This document shows positions 53,211 to 61,755 of a DNA stretch of 64,000 nucleotides, one piece after another. This DNA comes from Pectobacterium aquaticum (GTDB taxonomy: Bacteria > Pseudomonadota > Gammaproteobacteria > Enterobacterales > Enterobacteriaceae). Location: positions 3,658,001-3,722,000 of the forward strand of contig NZ_CP086253.1 of assembly GCF_003382565.3 (NCBI RefSeq), in the 5' to 3' direction. Both the position numbers and the translations under genes were made by a program. Under the pieces are notes generated by a model. The model was not told the origin of the DNA, ran no database searches, and saw only the letters and a list, made by a program, of their open reading frames with translations. Position 1 is the first letter of the stretch. The number at the start of each line of letters is the position of its first letter.

Positions 53211-54301
53211 TGACAAAGAGCTACCATATCGCCGTTTTACCCGGAGACGGCATTGGCCCAGAAGTAATGGCGCAGGCCCATAAAGTACTGGATGCGGTAC
53301 GTCAGCGTTTTGGCATCCGCATTACCACCAGCGAATATGACGTTGGCGGTATCGCCATTGACCGTCAGGGCACACCGCTGCCGCAGGCGACCGTTGTAGG
53401 CTGTGAGCAGGCCGATGCGATTCTGTTTGGTTCCGTGGGCGGCCCGAAATGGGAACACCTGCCACCGGCAGAACAGCCAGAGCGCGGTGCGTTATTGCCT
53501 CTGCGTAAGCACTTCAAACTGTTCAGCAACCTGCGTCCTGCTCGCCTGTATCAGGGGCTGGAAGCGTTTTGTCCGCTGCGTAGCGACATCGCCGCCAAAG
53601 GCTTTGATATCCTGTGCGTCCGCGAACTGACAGGTGGGATCTACTTCGGTCAGCCAAAAGGGCGTGAAGGTAGCGGCCAGTATGAACGTGCTTTCGATAC
53701 CGAGGTCTATCACCGTTTCGAAATTGAGCGCATCGCGCATATCGCGTTTGAATCCGCTCGCAAGCGTCGCAGCATCGTGACCTCTATCGATAAAGCCAAT
53801 GTGCTGCAAAGCTCGATTCTGTGGCGCGAGATCGTCAACGAAGTCGCACAGCACTATCCGGATGTGAAGCTGTCCCACCTGTATATCGATAACGCGACAA
53901 TGCAATTGATTAAGGATCCGTCTCAGTTTGACGTGATGCTGTGTTCTAACCTGTTCGGTGACATTCTGTCTGACGAGTGCGCCATGATTACCGGTTCAAT
54001 GGGCATGCTGCCTTCTGCCAGCCTGAACGAGCAAGGCTTTGGCCTGTACGAACCAGCTGGCGGTTCCGCACCAGATATCGCTGGTAAAGATATTGCCAAC
54101 CCGATTGCACAGATTCTGTCGCTGGCACTGCTGCTGCGCTACAGCCTGGGTGCAGACGATGCCGCAGAGGCGATCGAAAAAGCCGTTAATACCGCACTGG
54201 CTGAAGGCTATCGTACTGCCGATTTGGCAAGCACCGGCAGCGCGATCGGTACCAATGAAATGGGCGACGTGATTGCGCGTTTTGTCGCGCAAGGGGCATA
54301 A
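53210..54301 (+). CDS. leuB: 3-isopropylmalate dehydrogenase
   Basis: NAD-dependent oxidative decarboxylation of 3-isopropylmalate. It has 363 residues, as in E. coli, from ATG 53210 (MTKSYHIAVLPGDGIGPEVM). A GTG directly before the ATG could add one residue. Conserved sequences are FGSVGGPKWEHLPP, LFSNLRPARLY, RELTGGIYFG, and the metal-binding NLFGDILSDECAMITGSMGMLPSAS. It is translationally coupled to leuA. Confidence 0.97.
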   Translation: MTKSYHIAVLPGDGIGPEVMAQAHKVLDAVRQRFGIRITTSEYDVGGIAIDRQGTPLPQATVVGCEQADAILFGSVGGPKWEHLPPAEQPERGALLPLRKHFKLFSNLRPARLYQGLEAFCPLRSDIAAKGFDILCVRELTGGIYFGQPKGREGSGQYERAFDTEVYHRFEIERIAHIAFESARKRRSIVTSIDKANVLQSSILWREIVNEVAQHYPDVKLSHLYIDNATMQLIKDPSQFDVMLCSNLFGDILSDECAMITGSMGMLPSASLNEQGFGLYEPAGGSAPDIAGKDIANPIAQILSLALLLRYSLGADDAAEAIEKAVNTALAEGYRTADLASTGSAIGTNEMGDVIARFVAQGA

Positions 54302-54303
54302 CC

Positions 54304-55704
54304 ATGGGTAAGACGTTATATCAAAAATTGTTCGAAGCACACGTGGTTCATGAAGCGCCGAACGAAACGCCGCTGCTGTATATCGACAGACATCTGGTAC
54401 ACGAAGTGACTTCCCCACAGGCCTTCGACGGCCTGCGAGCGATGGGCCGTAAGGTTCGTCAACCGGGGAAAACCTTCGCGACCATGGACCACAACGTGTC
54501 CACGCAAACCAAAGACATCAACGCCAGTGGGGAGATGGCCCGCATTCAGATGCAGGAGTTAATCAAGAACTGTGCAGAATTCGGCGTTCAACTGTATGAC
54601 CTGAACCACCCGTATCAGGGCATTGTTCACGTTATCGGCCCTGAACAAGGGATGACGCTGCCGGGTATGACCATCGTCTGCGGTGACTCACACACGGCAA
54701 CGCACGGCGCGTTTGGTTCACTGGCTTTCGGTATCGGTACGTCGGAAGTAGAACATGTGCTGGCGACGCAAACCCTGAAACAGGGTCGCGCCAAAACCAT
54801 GAAGATTGAAGTCACCGGCGATGCACCACACGGCATCACCGCGAAAGACATCGTGCTGGCGATCATCGGTAAAACCGGTAGCGCAGGCGGCACCGGTCAT
54901 GTGGTTGAATTCTGCGGTACCGCTATTCGTGCGCTGAGCATGGAAGGCCGCATGACGCTGTGTAATATGGCGATTGAGATGGGTGCGAAAGCAGGTCTGG
55001 TCGCGCCGGACGAGACAACCTTCAACTACCTGAAAGGCCGCCAGTTTGCACCGAAAGATGCCAACTGGGATGCCGCTGTTGCGTACTGGAGCACGCTGAA
55101 ATCCGATGATGACGCGCAGTTCGATACGATCGTCACGCTGGACGCCGCGCAGATCGCGCCGCAGGTTACCTGGGGTACTAACCCCGGTCAGGTTATCGCC
55201 GTCAATCAGGAAATCCCTAGCCCTGACTCTTTCAGCGATCCGGTAGAACGCGCCTCCGCTGCCAAAGCGCTGGCCTATATGGATCTGCAACCCGGCATTA
55301 AACTGACCGACGTGAAGATCGATAAAGTCTTCATTGGTTCCTGCACCAACTCGCGCATTGAAGATTTGCGCGCAGCAGCAGAAATCGCCAAAGGGCGCAA
55401 AGTTGCCGCTGGCGTTCAGGCTATCGTCGTACCTGGCTCCGGCCCGGTAAAAACGATGGCAGAGCTGGAAGGGCTGGATAAAGTGTTCATCGAAGCGGGC
55501 TTTGAGTGGCGCTTACCGGGCTGTTCTATGTGTCTGGCGATGAATAATGACCGCCTGAACCCTGGCGAGCGTTGTGCATCAACCAGCAACCGTAACTTTG
55601 AAGGCCGTCAGGGTCGCGCGGGTCGCACCCATCTGGTCAGCCCGGCAATGGCTGCGGCTGCCGCAGTGACGGGTCGCTTTGCCGACGTCCGCGAGTTGAA
55701 TTAA
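54304..55704 (+). CDS. leuC: 3-isopropylmalate dehydratase large subunit
   Basis: The 4Fe-4S aconitase-family subunit that, with LeuD, isomerises 2- to 3-isopropylmalate. It has 466 residues. Cluster ligands are the Cys of GSCTNSRIEDLRAAAE near 347 and the Cys pair of LPGCSMCLAMN near 407-410. CGDSHTATHGAFGSLAFGIGTSEVEHVLATQ is the aconitase signature. It starts two bases after leuB. Confidence 0.97.
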   Translation: MGKTLYQKLFEAHVVHEAPNETPLLYIDRHLVHEVTSPQAFDGLRAMGRKVRQPGKTFATMDHNVSTQTKDINASGEMARIQMQELIKNCAEFGVQLYDLNHPYQGIVHVIGPEQGMTLPGMTIVCGDSHTATHGAFGSLAFGIGTSEVEHVLATQTLKQGRAKTMKIEVTGDAPHGITAKDIVLAIIGKTGSAGGTGHVVEFCGTAIRALSMEGRMTLCNMAIEMGAKAGLVAPDETTFNYLKGRQFAPKDANWDAAVAYWSTLKSDDDAQFDTIVTLDAAQIAPQVTWGTNPGQVIAVNQEIPSPDSFSDPVERASAAKALAYMDLQPGIKLTDVKIDKVFIGSCTNSRIEDLRAAAEIAKGRKVAAGVQAIVVPGSGPVKTMAELEGLDKVFIEAGFEWRLPGCSMCLAMNNDRLNPGERCASTSNRNFEGRQGRAGRTHLVSPAMAAAAAVTGRFADVRELN

Positions 55705-55717
55705 GAGAGAAACCGAC

Positions 55718-56320
55718 ATGGCTAAATTTACCCAACACACAGGTCTGGTGGTTCCTCTGGATGCCGCTAACGTCGATACCGACGCCATCATCCCCAAGCA
55801 GTTTCTGCAAAAGGTAACGCGTACCGGTTTCGGACAACATCTGTTCCACGACTGGCGCTTTCTGGACGATGCGGGCCAACAGCCCAACCCTAAGTTTGTG
55901 CTGAACCAGCCGCATTACAAAGGGGCGAGTATCCTGCTGGCGCGGGAAAACTTCGGCTGCGGTTCTTCCCGTGAGCACGCGCCGTGGGCGCTGACCGATT
56001 ACGGCTTCAACGTCGTTATCGCCCCGAGCTTTGCCGATATTTTCTACGGTAACTCGTTTAATAACCAGCTGCTGCCGGTGAAGTTGAGCGATGAAGAAGT
56101 GGACGAACTGTTCAAGCTGGTTGACGGTCAGGAAGGTATTACCTTCACGGTCGATCTGGAAAATCAGGTCGTTCAGGCGGGCAGCAAAAGCTATCCGTTC
56201 GAAATCGACAGCTTCCGCCGTCACTGCATGATCAACGGGTTAGACAGCATCGGCCTGACGCTGCAACACGAAGCGTCTATCACCGAGTATGAAAAGAATC
56301 AGCCAGCCTTTTTGAACTGA
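55718..56320 (+). CDS. leuD: 3-isopropylmalate dehydratase small subunit
   Basis: The swivel subunit of isopropylmalate isomerase. It has 200 residues. DAANVDTDAIIPKQFLQKV, ENFGCGSSREHAPWALTDYGF and ADIFYGNSFNNQLLPV are diagnostic. It is the last leu gene, 13 bases after leuC and with a good SD (AGAGAG). A terminator follows at 56342. Confidence 0.97.
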   Translation: MAKFTQHTGLVVPLDAANVDTDAIIPKQFLQKVTRTGFGQHLFHDWRFLDDAGQQPNPKFVLNQPHYKGASILLARENFGCGSSREHAPWALTDYGFNVVIAPSFADIFYGNSFNNQLLPVKLSDEEVDELFKLVDGQEGITFTVDLENQVVQAGSKSYPFEIDSFRRHCMINGLDSIGLTLQHEASITEYEKNQPAFLN

Positions 56321-56341
56321 TTAAAGATTACGGATGGTCCG

Positions 56342-56366
56342 AAGCCCGCGCTTTATTGCGGGCTTT
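56342..56366 (+). terminator. Terminator of the leuABCD operon
   Basis: Arms AAGCCCGC / GCGGGCTT with an eight-base loop, 22 bases after the leuD stop. The T run is short. Confidence 0.75.
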
Positions 56367-56529
56367 GGGGGCTAACAAAGCTCATTGAGCGGCAGTAACG
56401 GATAGATCGTAAAGACGCTGTAAACACATCCCTGTGCGCTCGGCTTGCGCCATCCATGGCGCAAACGCTTTACTCTTCTATTCCGTTACTCCCGTTTTCG
56501 TTCGGCAAATAGGTTTGTCAACAGTCTGA

Positions 56530-56559
56530 GTCCGCACTTTATTGCGGGCTTTTTCTTTT
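56530..56559 (+). terminator. Second, related terminator hairpin
   Basis: GTCCGC / GCGGGC arms with loop ACTTTATT and a good T run. The CTTTATTGCGGGCTT segment matches the terminator at 56342 and suggests a local duplication. It ends readthrough before the convergent azlD. Confidence 0.7.
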
Positions 56560-56575
56560 GGAAGAATGACGTGGA

Positions 56576-56887
56576 TTACAGCAACCCGGCAATGAGATAA
56601 AAAGCCAGCATACTCAAGAGCACCGCGCCCACAATATTTCTGATAAAAAATGAAATCACGACACTCACTATCGCGCCGAGAAAATACGGGTTATCAGGAA
56701 AGGCGCGAATCACGCCGTGGTCCATTAAAATAATCGGTCCGCAAATCGCCGTGAGTAAACAAGGTGCTGAATACTTTAATGCACGATGGAGTAAAACCGG
56801 AATTTTTACCGGCACAGCGGGTTCGAGAAAAATATAGCGATTAAAAAACACAATCCCTGCCAGAACGAATATCAATAACCAGCTCAT
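56576..56887 (-). CDS. azlD: AzlD family small transporter subunit
   Basis: A 103-residue membrane protein with four hydrophobic segments (WLLIFVLAGIVFFNRYIF near 3-20, KYSAPCLLTAICGPIIL near 38-55, YFLGAIVSVVISFFI and VGAVLLSMLAFYLIAGLL). AzlD pairs with AzlC to export branched-chain amino acids. It overlaps azlC by four bases. YgaH is the E. coli counterpart. The assignment rests on size, topology and the AzlC partner. Confidence 0.85.
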   Translation of the reverse strand: MSWLLIFVLAGIVFFNRYIFLEPAVPVKIPVLLHRALKYSAPCLLTAICGPIILMDHGVIRAFPDNPYFLGAIVSVVISFFIRNIVGAVLLSMLAFYLIAGLL

Positions 56888-57618
56888 TTTTCTTCCTTAA
56901 GCACAGATGCAATGAACACAGAGAAAAACATGCCGCCGACGCCGGCGATAGCAATGGCGCCTTCTACCTTGAAATAGGTCAATGTCATCGACAGCAGCAG
57001 AGAAAACAGGACGCCAGAGAAGGTACTGATCTTCTTTATCATCGGCACAACGATGGTGACAAACGTGGCAACGATAGAGTAATCAAGGTGATACTTATCC
57101 AAATCAGGCACAGATGAGGCCATGACCACGCCAAGAATACTAAAGATATTCCAGAAAATATAAAAGGTGAAACCCGCACCGATTAAATAGCTGGTGCTAA
57201 CGTTGTTCTTCCTGTCTTTCTTTTCACTAAGTGCAAAAAGCTCATCCGATAATAAAAACCCGATAGGAAGACGTTTTCTTAATTTCAACGTTGAAACATA
57301 TTCACGCAGCGTCAGGCCATATATCAGGTGCTGCGCGGTGATAAAAAAAACGGAGATTAATAGCGTCGCGACATTCGCCCCAGACATGAGCAACCCTAGC
57401 GAGACGAGTTGCGCGGCTCCCGCGAAAATAATCGCCGACATCCCGATACTTTGGCCAACAGATAATCCCGACTGGATAGCCATAGAACCAGCCAGAATAC
57501 CCCAGGGCACCACGGACAAACAGAGCGGCAGCATTTCAACTACGCCGGACATAAAATGCTTCCACGGACTCACGGTGTCTTTTGATTTAGACGATGAACG
57601 GGCTACGGTGTTTTCCAT
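56884..57618 (-). CDS. azlC: AzlC family branched-chain amino acid exporter
   Basis: A 244-residue inner-membrane protein with about seven hydrophobic segments. The AzlC signature is GVVEMLPLCLSVVPWGILAGSMAIQSG with SAIIFAGAAQLVSLGLLMSGA and HLIYGLTLREYV. The E. coli homologue YgaZ with YgaH exports valine. The start at 57618 (MENTVARSS) is preferred over 57636, but neither has a strong SD. It is located next to leuABCD and downstream of an AraC-type regulator on the same strand, so export of leucine, valine or isoleucine is plausible. Confidence 0.88.
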   Translation of the reverse strand: MENTVARSSSKSKDTVSPWKHFMSGVVEMLPLCLSVVPWGILAGSMAIQSGLSVGQSIGMSAIIFAGAAQLVSLGLLMSGANVATLLISVFFITAQHLIYGLTLREYVSTLKLRKRLPIGFLLSDELFALSEKKDRKNNVSTSYLIGAGFTFYIFWNIFSILGVVMASSVPDLDKYHLDYSIVATFVTIVVPMIKKISTFSGVLFSLLLSMTLTYFKVEGAIAIAGVGGMFFSVFIASVLKEEK

Positions 57619-57757
57619 ATAACATTGCACTACCATAAATAAATCGATAGCGGAAAACTAACAAACCGTCTTTTAAGAGTATTGGATGAATTTGCTGCGC
57701 CCCAGAATAGGGGGCGAGTCACGCAGCCAACGCACATGCAACTTGAAGTATGACGGG

Positions 57758-58594
57758 CTATGCGTTGCCTTTAGCAAACTCGCCAGGCGTCAATCCCAAC
57801 GAATTTTTGAAATGGCGATGGAAGTGGCTCTGGTCGGTAAAACCACACGATACGGAAACATCGAGGATAGCATCGCCTTTACGCAACAATGCCTTAGCCT
57901 TGCGTAGACGAGCTTGGATCAAGTAGGCGTGAGGCGTAATCCCCACTACCGCTTTAAACTGCCGTAAGAAGTGCCACACACTGAGTTCAGCCAGCGCGGC
58001 CAATTCAACGAGAGCCAGTTCTCTCTCAGGATAGCTGTCCATAAACGCTTTAACGTTCAATATATTTTGGGTCGCAACGGGCAGTATCTGTGGTGTCAGG
58101 CGCGTCTTGCTATAGCGCATCGTCAGCCAGGTTAATGACGACAACAGCAGCGTTTCTTTTAATAGTATATTGCCCGGCTGAGCGAGCATATTGAACGTCA
58201 TGAGTAACTGTTCTGCCAGTCCTGGATCGTGAATAACGGCGTTGGGAAACCACGGAATGGAGTCCTTTGAGCGTTGAAGATCCTGATTAATCGAGCGAAA
58301 AAGATCGGGATGCGGATAAATGGCGCGATAGGCCCAGCCCGTTTCTACCTCGGCACTCCCCGTGTGCACATCGTCCGCATTCACCAGAATAATGTCGCCT
58401 TTGGGGGCAACATGCTCTGCACCAGAACGATAAAAACGCTGAGCCCCCTGCTCAATCACGCTGATGCAATACGTATCATGCACATGACGGGGAAAGCGCT
58501 GCTGATAGTACTGCGCCTGCAACATATCCAGACCCCCTAATGCCTCCAGGTGTCTAAAATGTGTCTGCTCTTGCACTACCGGCTTTTTCTGCAC
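57758..58594 (-). CDS. AraC family transcriptional regulator
   Basis: A 278-residue regulator with an N-terminal cupin-like AraC-binding domain (RFPRHVHDTYCISVIEQGAQRFYRSGAEH) and two helix-turn-helix motifs at the C-terminus (LVELAALAELSVWHFLRQFKAVVGITPHAYLIQ and ILDVSVSCGFTDQSHFHRHFKNSLGLTP). The GTG start at 58594 has AAGAGGG about seven bases upstream. It lies directly upstream of azlCD on the same strand with a 139-base gap and probably controls them; similar AraC-azlCD pairs are common. The effector is unknown. Confidence 0.9.
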   Translation of the reverse strand: MQKKPVVQEQTHFRHLEALGGLDMLQAQYYQQRFPRHVHDTYCISVIEQGAQRFYRSGAEHVAPKGDIILVNADDVHTGSAEVETGWAYRAIYPHPDLFRSINQDLQRSKDSIPWFPNAVIHDPGLAEQLLMTFNMLAQPGNILLKETLLLSSLTWLTMRYSKTRLTPQILPVATQNILNVKAFMDSYPERELALVELAALAELSVWHFLRQFKAVVGITPHAYLIQARLRKAKALLRKGDAILDVSVSCGFTDQSHFHRHFKNSLGLTPGEFAKGNA

Positions 58595-58737
58595 GCGTTA
58601 ACCCTCTTATCCTTTGTACAAAATTGCTCTGGCGGAAACGACATCTGCGTACTTCTTTATAGATAGCCAGAAACAGCGTACCTGTTCACTGATTCTATCA
58701 GAAGCAGATTCACATCCCCATGCTCGAAAAAACGACG

Positions 58738-58765
58738 AAAAAAAGCCAGCGACAAAGCCGCTGGC
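58738..58765 (-). terminator. Rho-independent terminator downstream of the chemoreceptor gene
   Basis: Arms GCCAGCG / CGCTGGC with a seven-base loop and a seven-base T run on the minus strand. Confidence 0.85.
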
Positions 58766-58808
58766 CATTGATGATGCATTCTCGTCTTTATGTCTTTTAC
58801 CAACCGAG

Positions 58809-60428
58809 TTACATCAGATGAAATCGGGATACGCCAAGATTCAACCGTTCGGCCTGCTGTTCGAGCGATGCGGCAGACGAGGAAGCCTCTAGCACCAGTG
58901 TCGCGTTTTGTTGCGTAACCCGATCCATTTCTGATATCGCTAACGATACCTGATTGATACCGCTACTCTGTTCATCGGAAGCCAGCGCGATTTCATTCAT
59001 AATGCGGGTGACGTTATTAATTTCAGCCACAATCTCGGCCATCGCTTTACCCGCTTCGGATGCCAGCGTCGTTCCCTCTGTCACTCTGGCTTCGGATTCT
59101 TTAATCAGTGCAGCAATTTCCGTTGCGGCATTAGCCGAGCGCTGTGCCAGATTACGCACCTCTCCTGCGACTACCGCAAATCCTTTACCCTGCTCGCCCG
59201 CTCTCGCTGCTTCAACTGCCGCATTCAGTGCCAGAATATTGGTCTGGAATGCAATCCCGTTAATGAGCGCGATAATCTCAGAAATCTTGTCTGAACTCTT
59301 GGCGATATCCGCCATAGACCCCACCACCTGTTCAACAATGCTGCCACCGTTCACCGCTTTGGCAGAGGTCTCCGTCGCCACAACGCTTGCATGGTGCGCA
59401 TTATCGGTATTCTGCTTCACGGCAGCCGTGAGCTGCTCCATGCTGGCCGCCGTTTCCGCCAACGCCGCAGCCTGCTGCTCTGTTCGTGCAGACAAATCCG
59501 TATTACCGACGGCAATTTTCGTCGAACTACTGTGAATCGACTCTGCACTGTCGCGTACCGAGCCAACCGTTTCGGAGAGCGAATCCTGCATTTGCTGGAT
59601 GTTATTCCCTAAAATACCGATTTCATTCCGCCCGACATCCACACTTGTGCGCGTTAAATCTCCGTGCGCGATTGCCTGTATGCGCGACACCCAATACTGC
59701 ACGGGGTTAATGATGACCCGACGAATTAATAAGAACGTCATACCCGTTAATACGATAGCCAGAATAAAGGCCCCCATCATGAACGTATAGCCCAGAGTGG
59801 AATTCCTTTCAGCCGTCACATTAATATTTTTTGCCATTTCAACCCGATAAAGATAAGACGCCTTCAACGGCACATCATACTCATCGTCCAATTTAGATAG
59901 GGTTGTCGACTCAAACGCATTGAGTTTTTCAACATTGCCCTTCTTCGCGATGTCAAACATGGGTTTGATACCGCGTTCGACATAATCGCCATAGCGCGCT
60001 TTTAATTCATTATCGCGGGCAAGTTCAACATCTGAACGAACCGACCTATTTTGATACCCATTAAACATTTTCTGAGACATCGACAGACGTTCTTCTGCCG
60101 CTTTCATACTCGCATTGTAGTTATCAGTAAGACCATTACGTAAGTGATTCACAGCATGGAGCAAATTCATACGCGCTGCTCGCATATGATTAGCACTATC
60201 AACCAGTTCCATTCGAACATTCAATTCCAACGTCGAACTATTTAACGACTGTTCAGCCTGCTTAAGAAAATAGGACGATGTGGCAACTGCCAAGGCAAAG
60301 AGCAGTAAAACACCAGAAAAAACAACGATAAAAAGCGGAGTTAATTTGATGTTATGCAATCCAGAAGCGGAATGCTGGAGTTCTGGTTTTTCGTAAATTG
60401 CTATTGACTGATAAGGAATATCGCTCAT
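58809..60428 (-). CDS. Methyl-accepting chemotaxis protein
   Basis: A 539-residue chemoreceptor. The N-terminal membrane segment is near 33-55 (LTPLFIVVFSGVLLLFALAVA), then a periplasmic four-helix-bundle ligand domain (Tar/Tsr-like, MRAARMNLLHAVNHLRNG), a second membrane segment near 210-232, a HAMP domain (RRVIINPVQYWVSRIQAIAHGDLT) and the signalling domain. The hairpin tip is highly conserved (GIAFQTNILALNAAVEAARAGEQG, AGEVRNLAQRSANAATEIAALI). The ligand cannot be told. The C-terminus ends SRFHLM without the NWETF pentapeptide for CheR/CheB, so adaptation probably relies on other receptors. ATG 60428 has GGA about eight bases upstream. Confidence 0.93.
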   Translation of the reverse strand: MSDIPYQSIAIYEKPELQHSASGLHNIKLTPLFIVVFSGVLLLFALAVATSSYFLKQAEQSLNSSTLELNVRMELVDSANHMRAARMNLLHAVNHLRNGLTDNYNASMKAAEERLSMSQKMFNGYQNRSVRSDVELARDNELKARYGDYVERGIKPMFDIAKKGNVEKLNAFESTTLSKLDDEYDVPLKASYLYRVEMAKNINVTAERNSTLGYTFMMGAFILAIVLTGMTFLLIRRVIINPVQYWVSRIQAIAHGDLTRTSVDVGRNEIGILGNNIQQMQDSLSETVGSVRDSAESIHSSSTKIAVGNTDLSARTEQQAAALAETAASMEQLTAAVKQNTDNAHHASVVATETSAKAVNGGSIVEQVVGSMADIAKSSDKISEIIALINGIAFQTNILALNAAVEAARAGEQGKGFAVVAGEVRNLAQRSANAATEIAALIKESEARVTEGTTLASEAGKAMAEIVAEINNVTRIMNEIALASDEQSSGINQVSLAISEMDRVTQQNATLVLEASSSAASLEQQAERLNLGVSRFHLM

Positions 60429-60923
60429 TTTTACATCCGCCGAGTTATTCAAAAAATTGCTGTAAAGTAAATTGTCGGTAAGCAAGAAAAAATAAAACGC
60501 CGCTACATGTTACATAATATTTAAAGATTGTGATAATGTGCGTTAAACACAAGATAAAAAACAGGGGGCTATAAGAAATAATTTTATACATAGGAGCGTC
60601 ATCACAAAAAATCGCCTATGATTTCAATGGAAATAGTTTCAAAAAAAACAGTTTATAATTGAAATCATTGCACTAACTTAATGAATTATTTTAGTCATTA
60701 TTATTACATTAATATTAATTATAAAAGAAAAAATAAATTAGCGAACTCATTCTTTTTTATTGAAAAAAATACGCTTTGACATTCAATATTACTGATTGAT
60801 TTATTATTTCGTCATTCGGAATATAAAAGCATCACGCTACGACACGCCCGGATTAACGTTCACCTATGCCCTCGAGCTTCGGCACGTTGTCGCCCGTCTA
60901 AAACCGGTGGAGTAACCCGCCGT

Positions 60924-60958
60924 AAGCATGCCCGGTGTCTTTCTCTGCGGGCATGCTT
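60924..60958 (+). terminator. Hairpin after the remnant
   Basis: Perfect eleven-base arms AAGCATGCCCG / CGGGCATGCTT with a 13-base loop. There is no T run. It is probably an old terminator. Confidence 0.5.
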
Positions 60959-61094
60959 CCTCTCCAGTCTTCTTCTTCAATTTGCTTTTGCGAAGCTGCG
61001 CGCAGGCCGATCACGCCGTTTAAATGTCAGCTAAATAAGCAGGTATATTTCATTTCCGTAGAGGTTGCGATACACCAGAACCAAACGCATAATC

Positions 61095-61119
61095 ATTACA
61101 CGTGCTATTACACGTGTAA
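61095..61119. promoter_or_regulatory. Candidate ccdAB operator
   Basis: ATTACACGTG occurs at 61095-61104 and 61107-61116, and the second copy extends to the palindrome TTACACGTGTAA (61108-61119). It lies directly upstream of the ccdA SD, where CcdA/CcdB complexes normally autorepress. Confidence 0.65.
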
Positions 61120-61133
61120 TTTTCGGAGGCCTT

Positions 61134-61373
61134 ATGCCCGTAACAAGCGTTCGTCATAAAAAAACGGTCAGTGTGACGCTGGAACCCGTGTTGCTCCAAC
61201 AGGCACGTGAAGCCGGAATTAACTTATCCGCAATACTCACCGAGGCGCTGAAGAGAGAAATTCGCCTTTCTGAAGGGGAAAAATGGAAGCAGCAGAACCA
61301 GAAGGCATTACAGGAACTAAACCGTATCACAGATAAACACGGCTTATTATCCGACGATGGCAGGACGTTTTAA
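61134..61373 (+). CDS. ccdA: CcdA-type antitoxin
   Basis: A 79-residue protein with an N-terminal ribbon-helix-helix DNA-binding region (KKTVSVTLEPVLLQQAREAG, INLSAILTEALKREI) and a C-terminal charged tail that wraps the toxin (WKQQNQKALQELNRITDKHG, LLSDDGRTF). GGAGG lies five bases before ATG 61134, so the longer frame to 61065, which would run through the operator, was rejected. CcdA neutralises CcdB and is degraded by Lon in plasmid F. The gene ends two bases before ccdB. Confidence 0.92.
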   Translation: MPVTSVRHKKTVSVTLEPVLLQQAREAGINLSAILTEALKREIRLSEGEKWKQQNQKALQELNRITDKHGLLSDDGRTF

Positions 61374-61375
61374 GC

Positions 61376-61684
61376 ATGCAATATAAAGTTTACCGTAATA
61401 ACGGTAACAGCAACTCATACCCTTACCTGCTCAACATCCAAAGTGACATCATCGGGGAATTACATACCCGCCTGGTGATACCGTTGTTTCCACTACACAA
61501 AATTGCCAGACCACCAGCTCGAAGGCTAACGCCGATAGTCACTGTCGAAGGCAACGATTACCTGATAATGACCCATGAAATGGCGAGCGTACGCCGCTCA
61601 CAACTTGGCAATGAAGTTATGGATGCGCAGGTGTACCGAAAAACAATCAAGGACGCCGTTGATTTCCTGCTTGATGGGTTCTAA
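61376..61684 (+). CDS. ccdB: CcdB-type toxin
   Basis: A 102-residue protein matching F-plasmid CcdB (101 residues): MQYKVYRN, LNIQSDIIGELHTRLVIPL, ARRLTPIV, and MTHEMASVRRSQLGNEVMD. CcdB poisons DNA gyrase by trapping the cleavage complex. In F CcdB the last residues Trp99-Gly100-Ile101 are needed for gyrase poisoning; here the end reads LDGF, so the Trp is Asp and the Ile is Phe. The toxin may be weak, inactive or retargeted. It is downstream of ccdA and convergent with sgrS. Confidence 0.9.
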   Translation: MQYKVYRNNGNSNSYPYLLNIQSDIIGELHTRLVIPLFPLHKIARPPARRLTPIVTVEGNDYLIMTHEMASVRRSQLGNEVMDAQVYRKTIKDAVDFLLDGF

Positions 61685-61755
61685 GTGGAAAAATCCCTTT
61701 AACCATGCAAATCGTCCGCGACAGCCAAAACAAGAGAGATACAGGTAAACACCAT

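Larger units (their letters stand above)
60429..61133. other. AT-rich intergenic region with a GC-richer remnant
   Basis: The left 400 bases (60486-60825) are extremely AT-rich and should contain the chemoreceptor promoter; no gene is seen. At about 60829-60917 a GC-richer island encodes, in the plus frame ending TAA, ASRYDTPGLTFTYALELRHV and VARLKPVE, which looks like the tail of a lost protein of unknown family. A hairpin follows at 60924. The ccdAB operator lies at the right end. Confidence 0.5.

Noticed and set aside
61065..61133. Longer N-terminus for CcdA
   Set aside because: It reads through the operator repeat; GGAGG before ATG 61134 marks the start.
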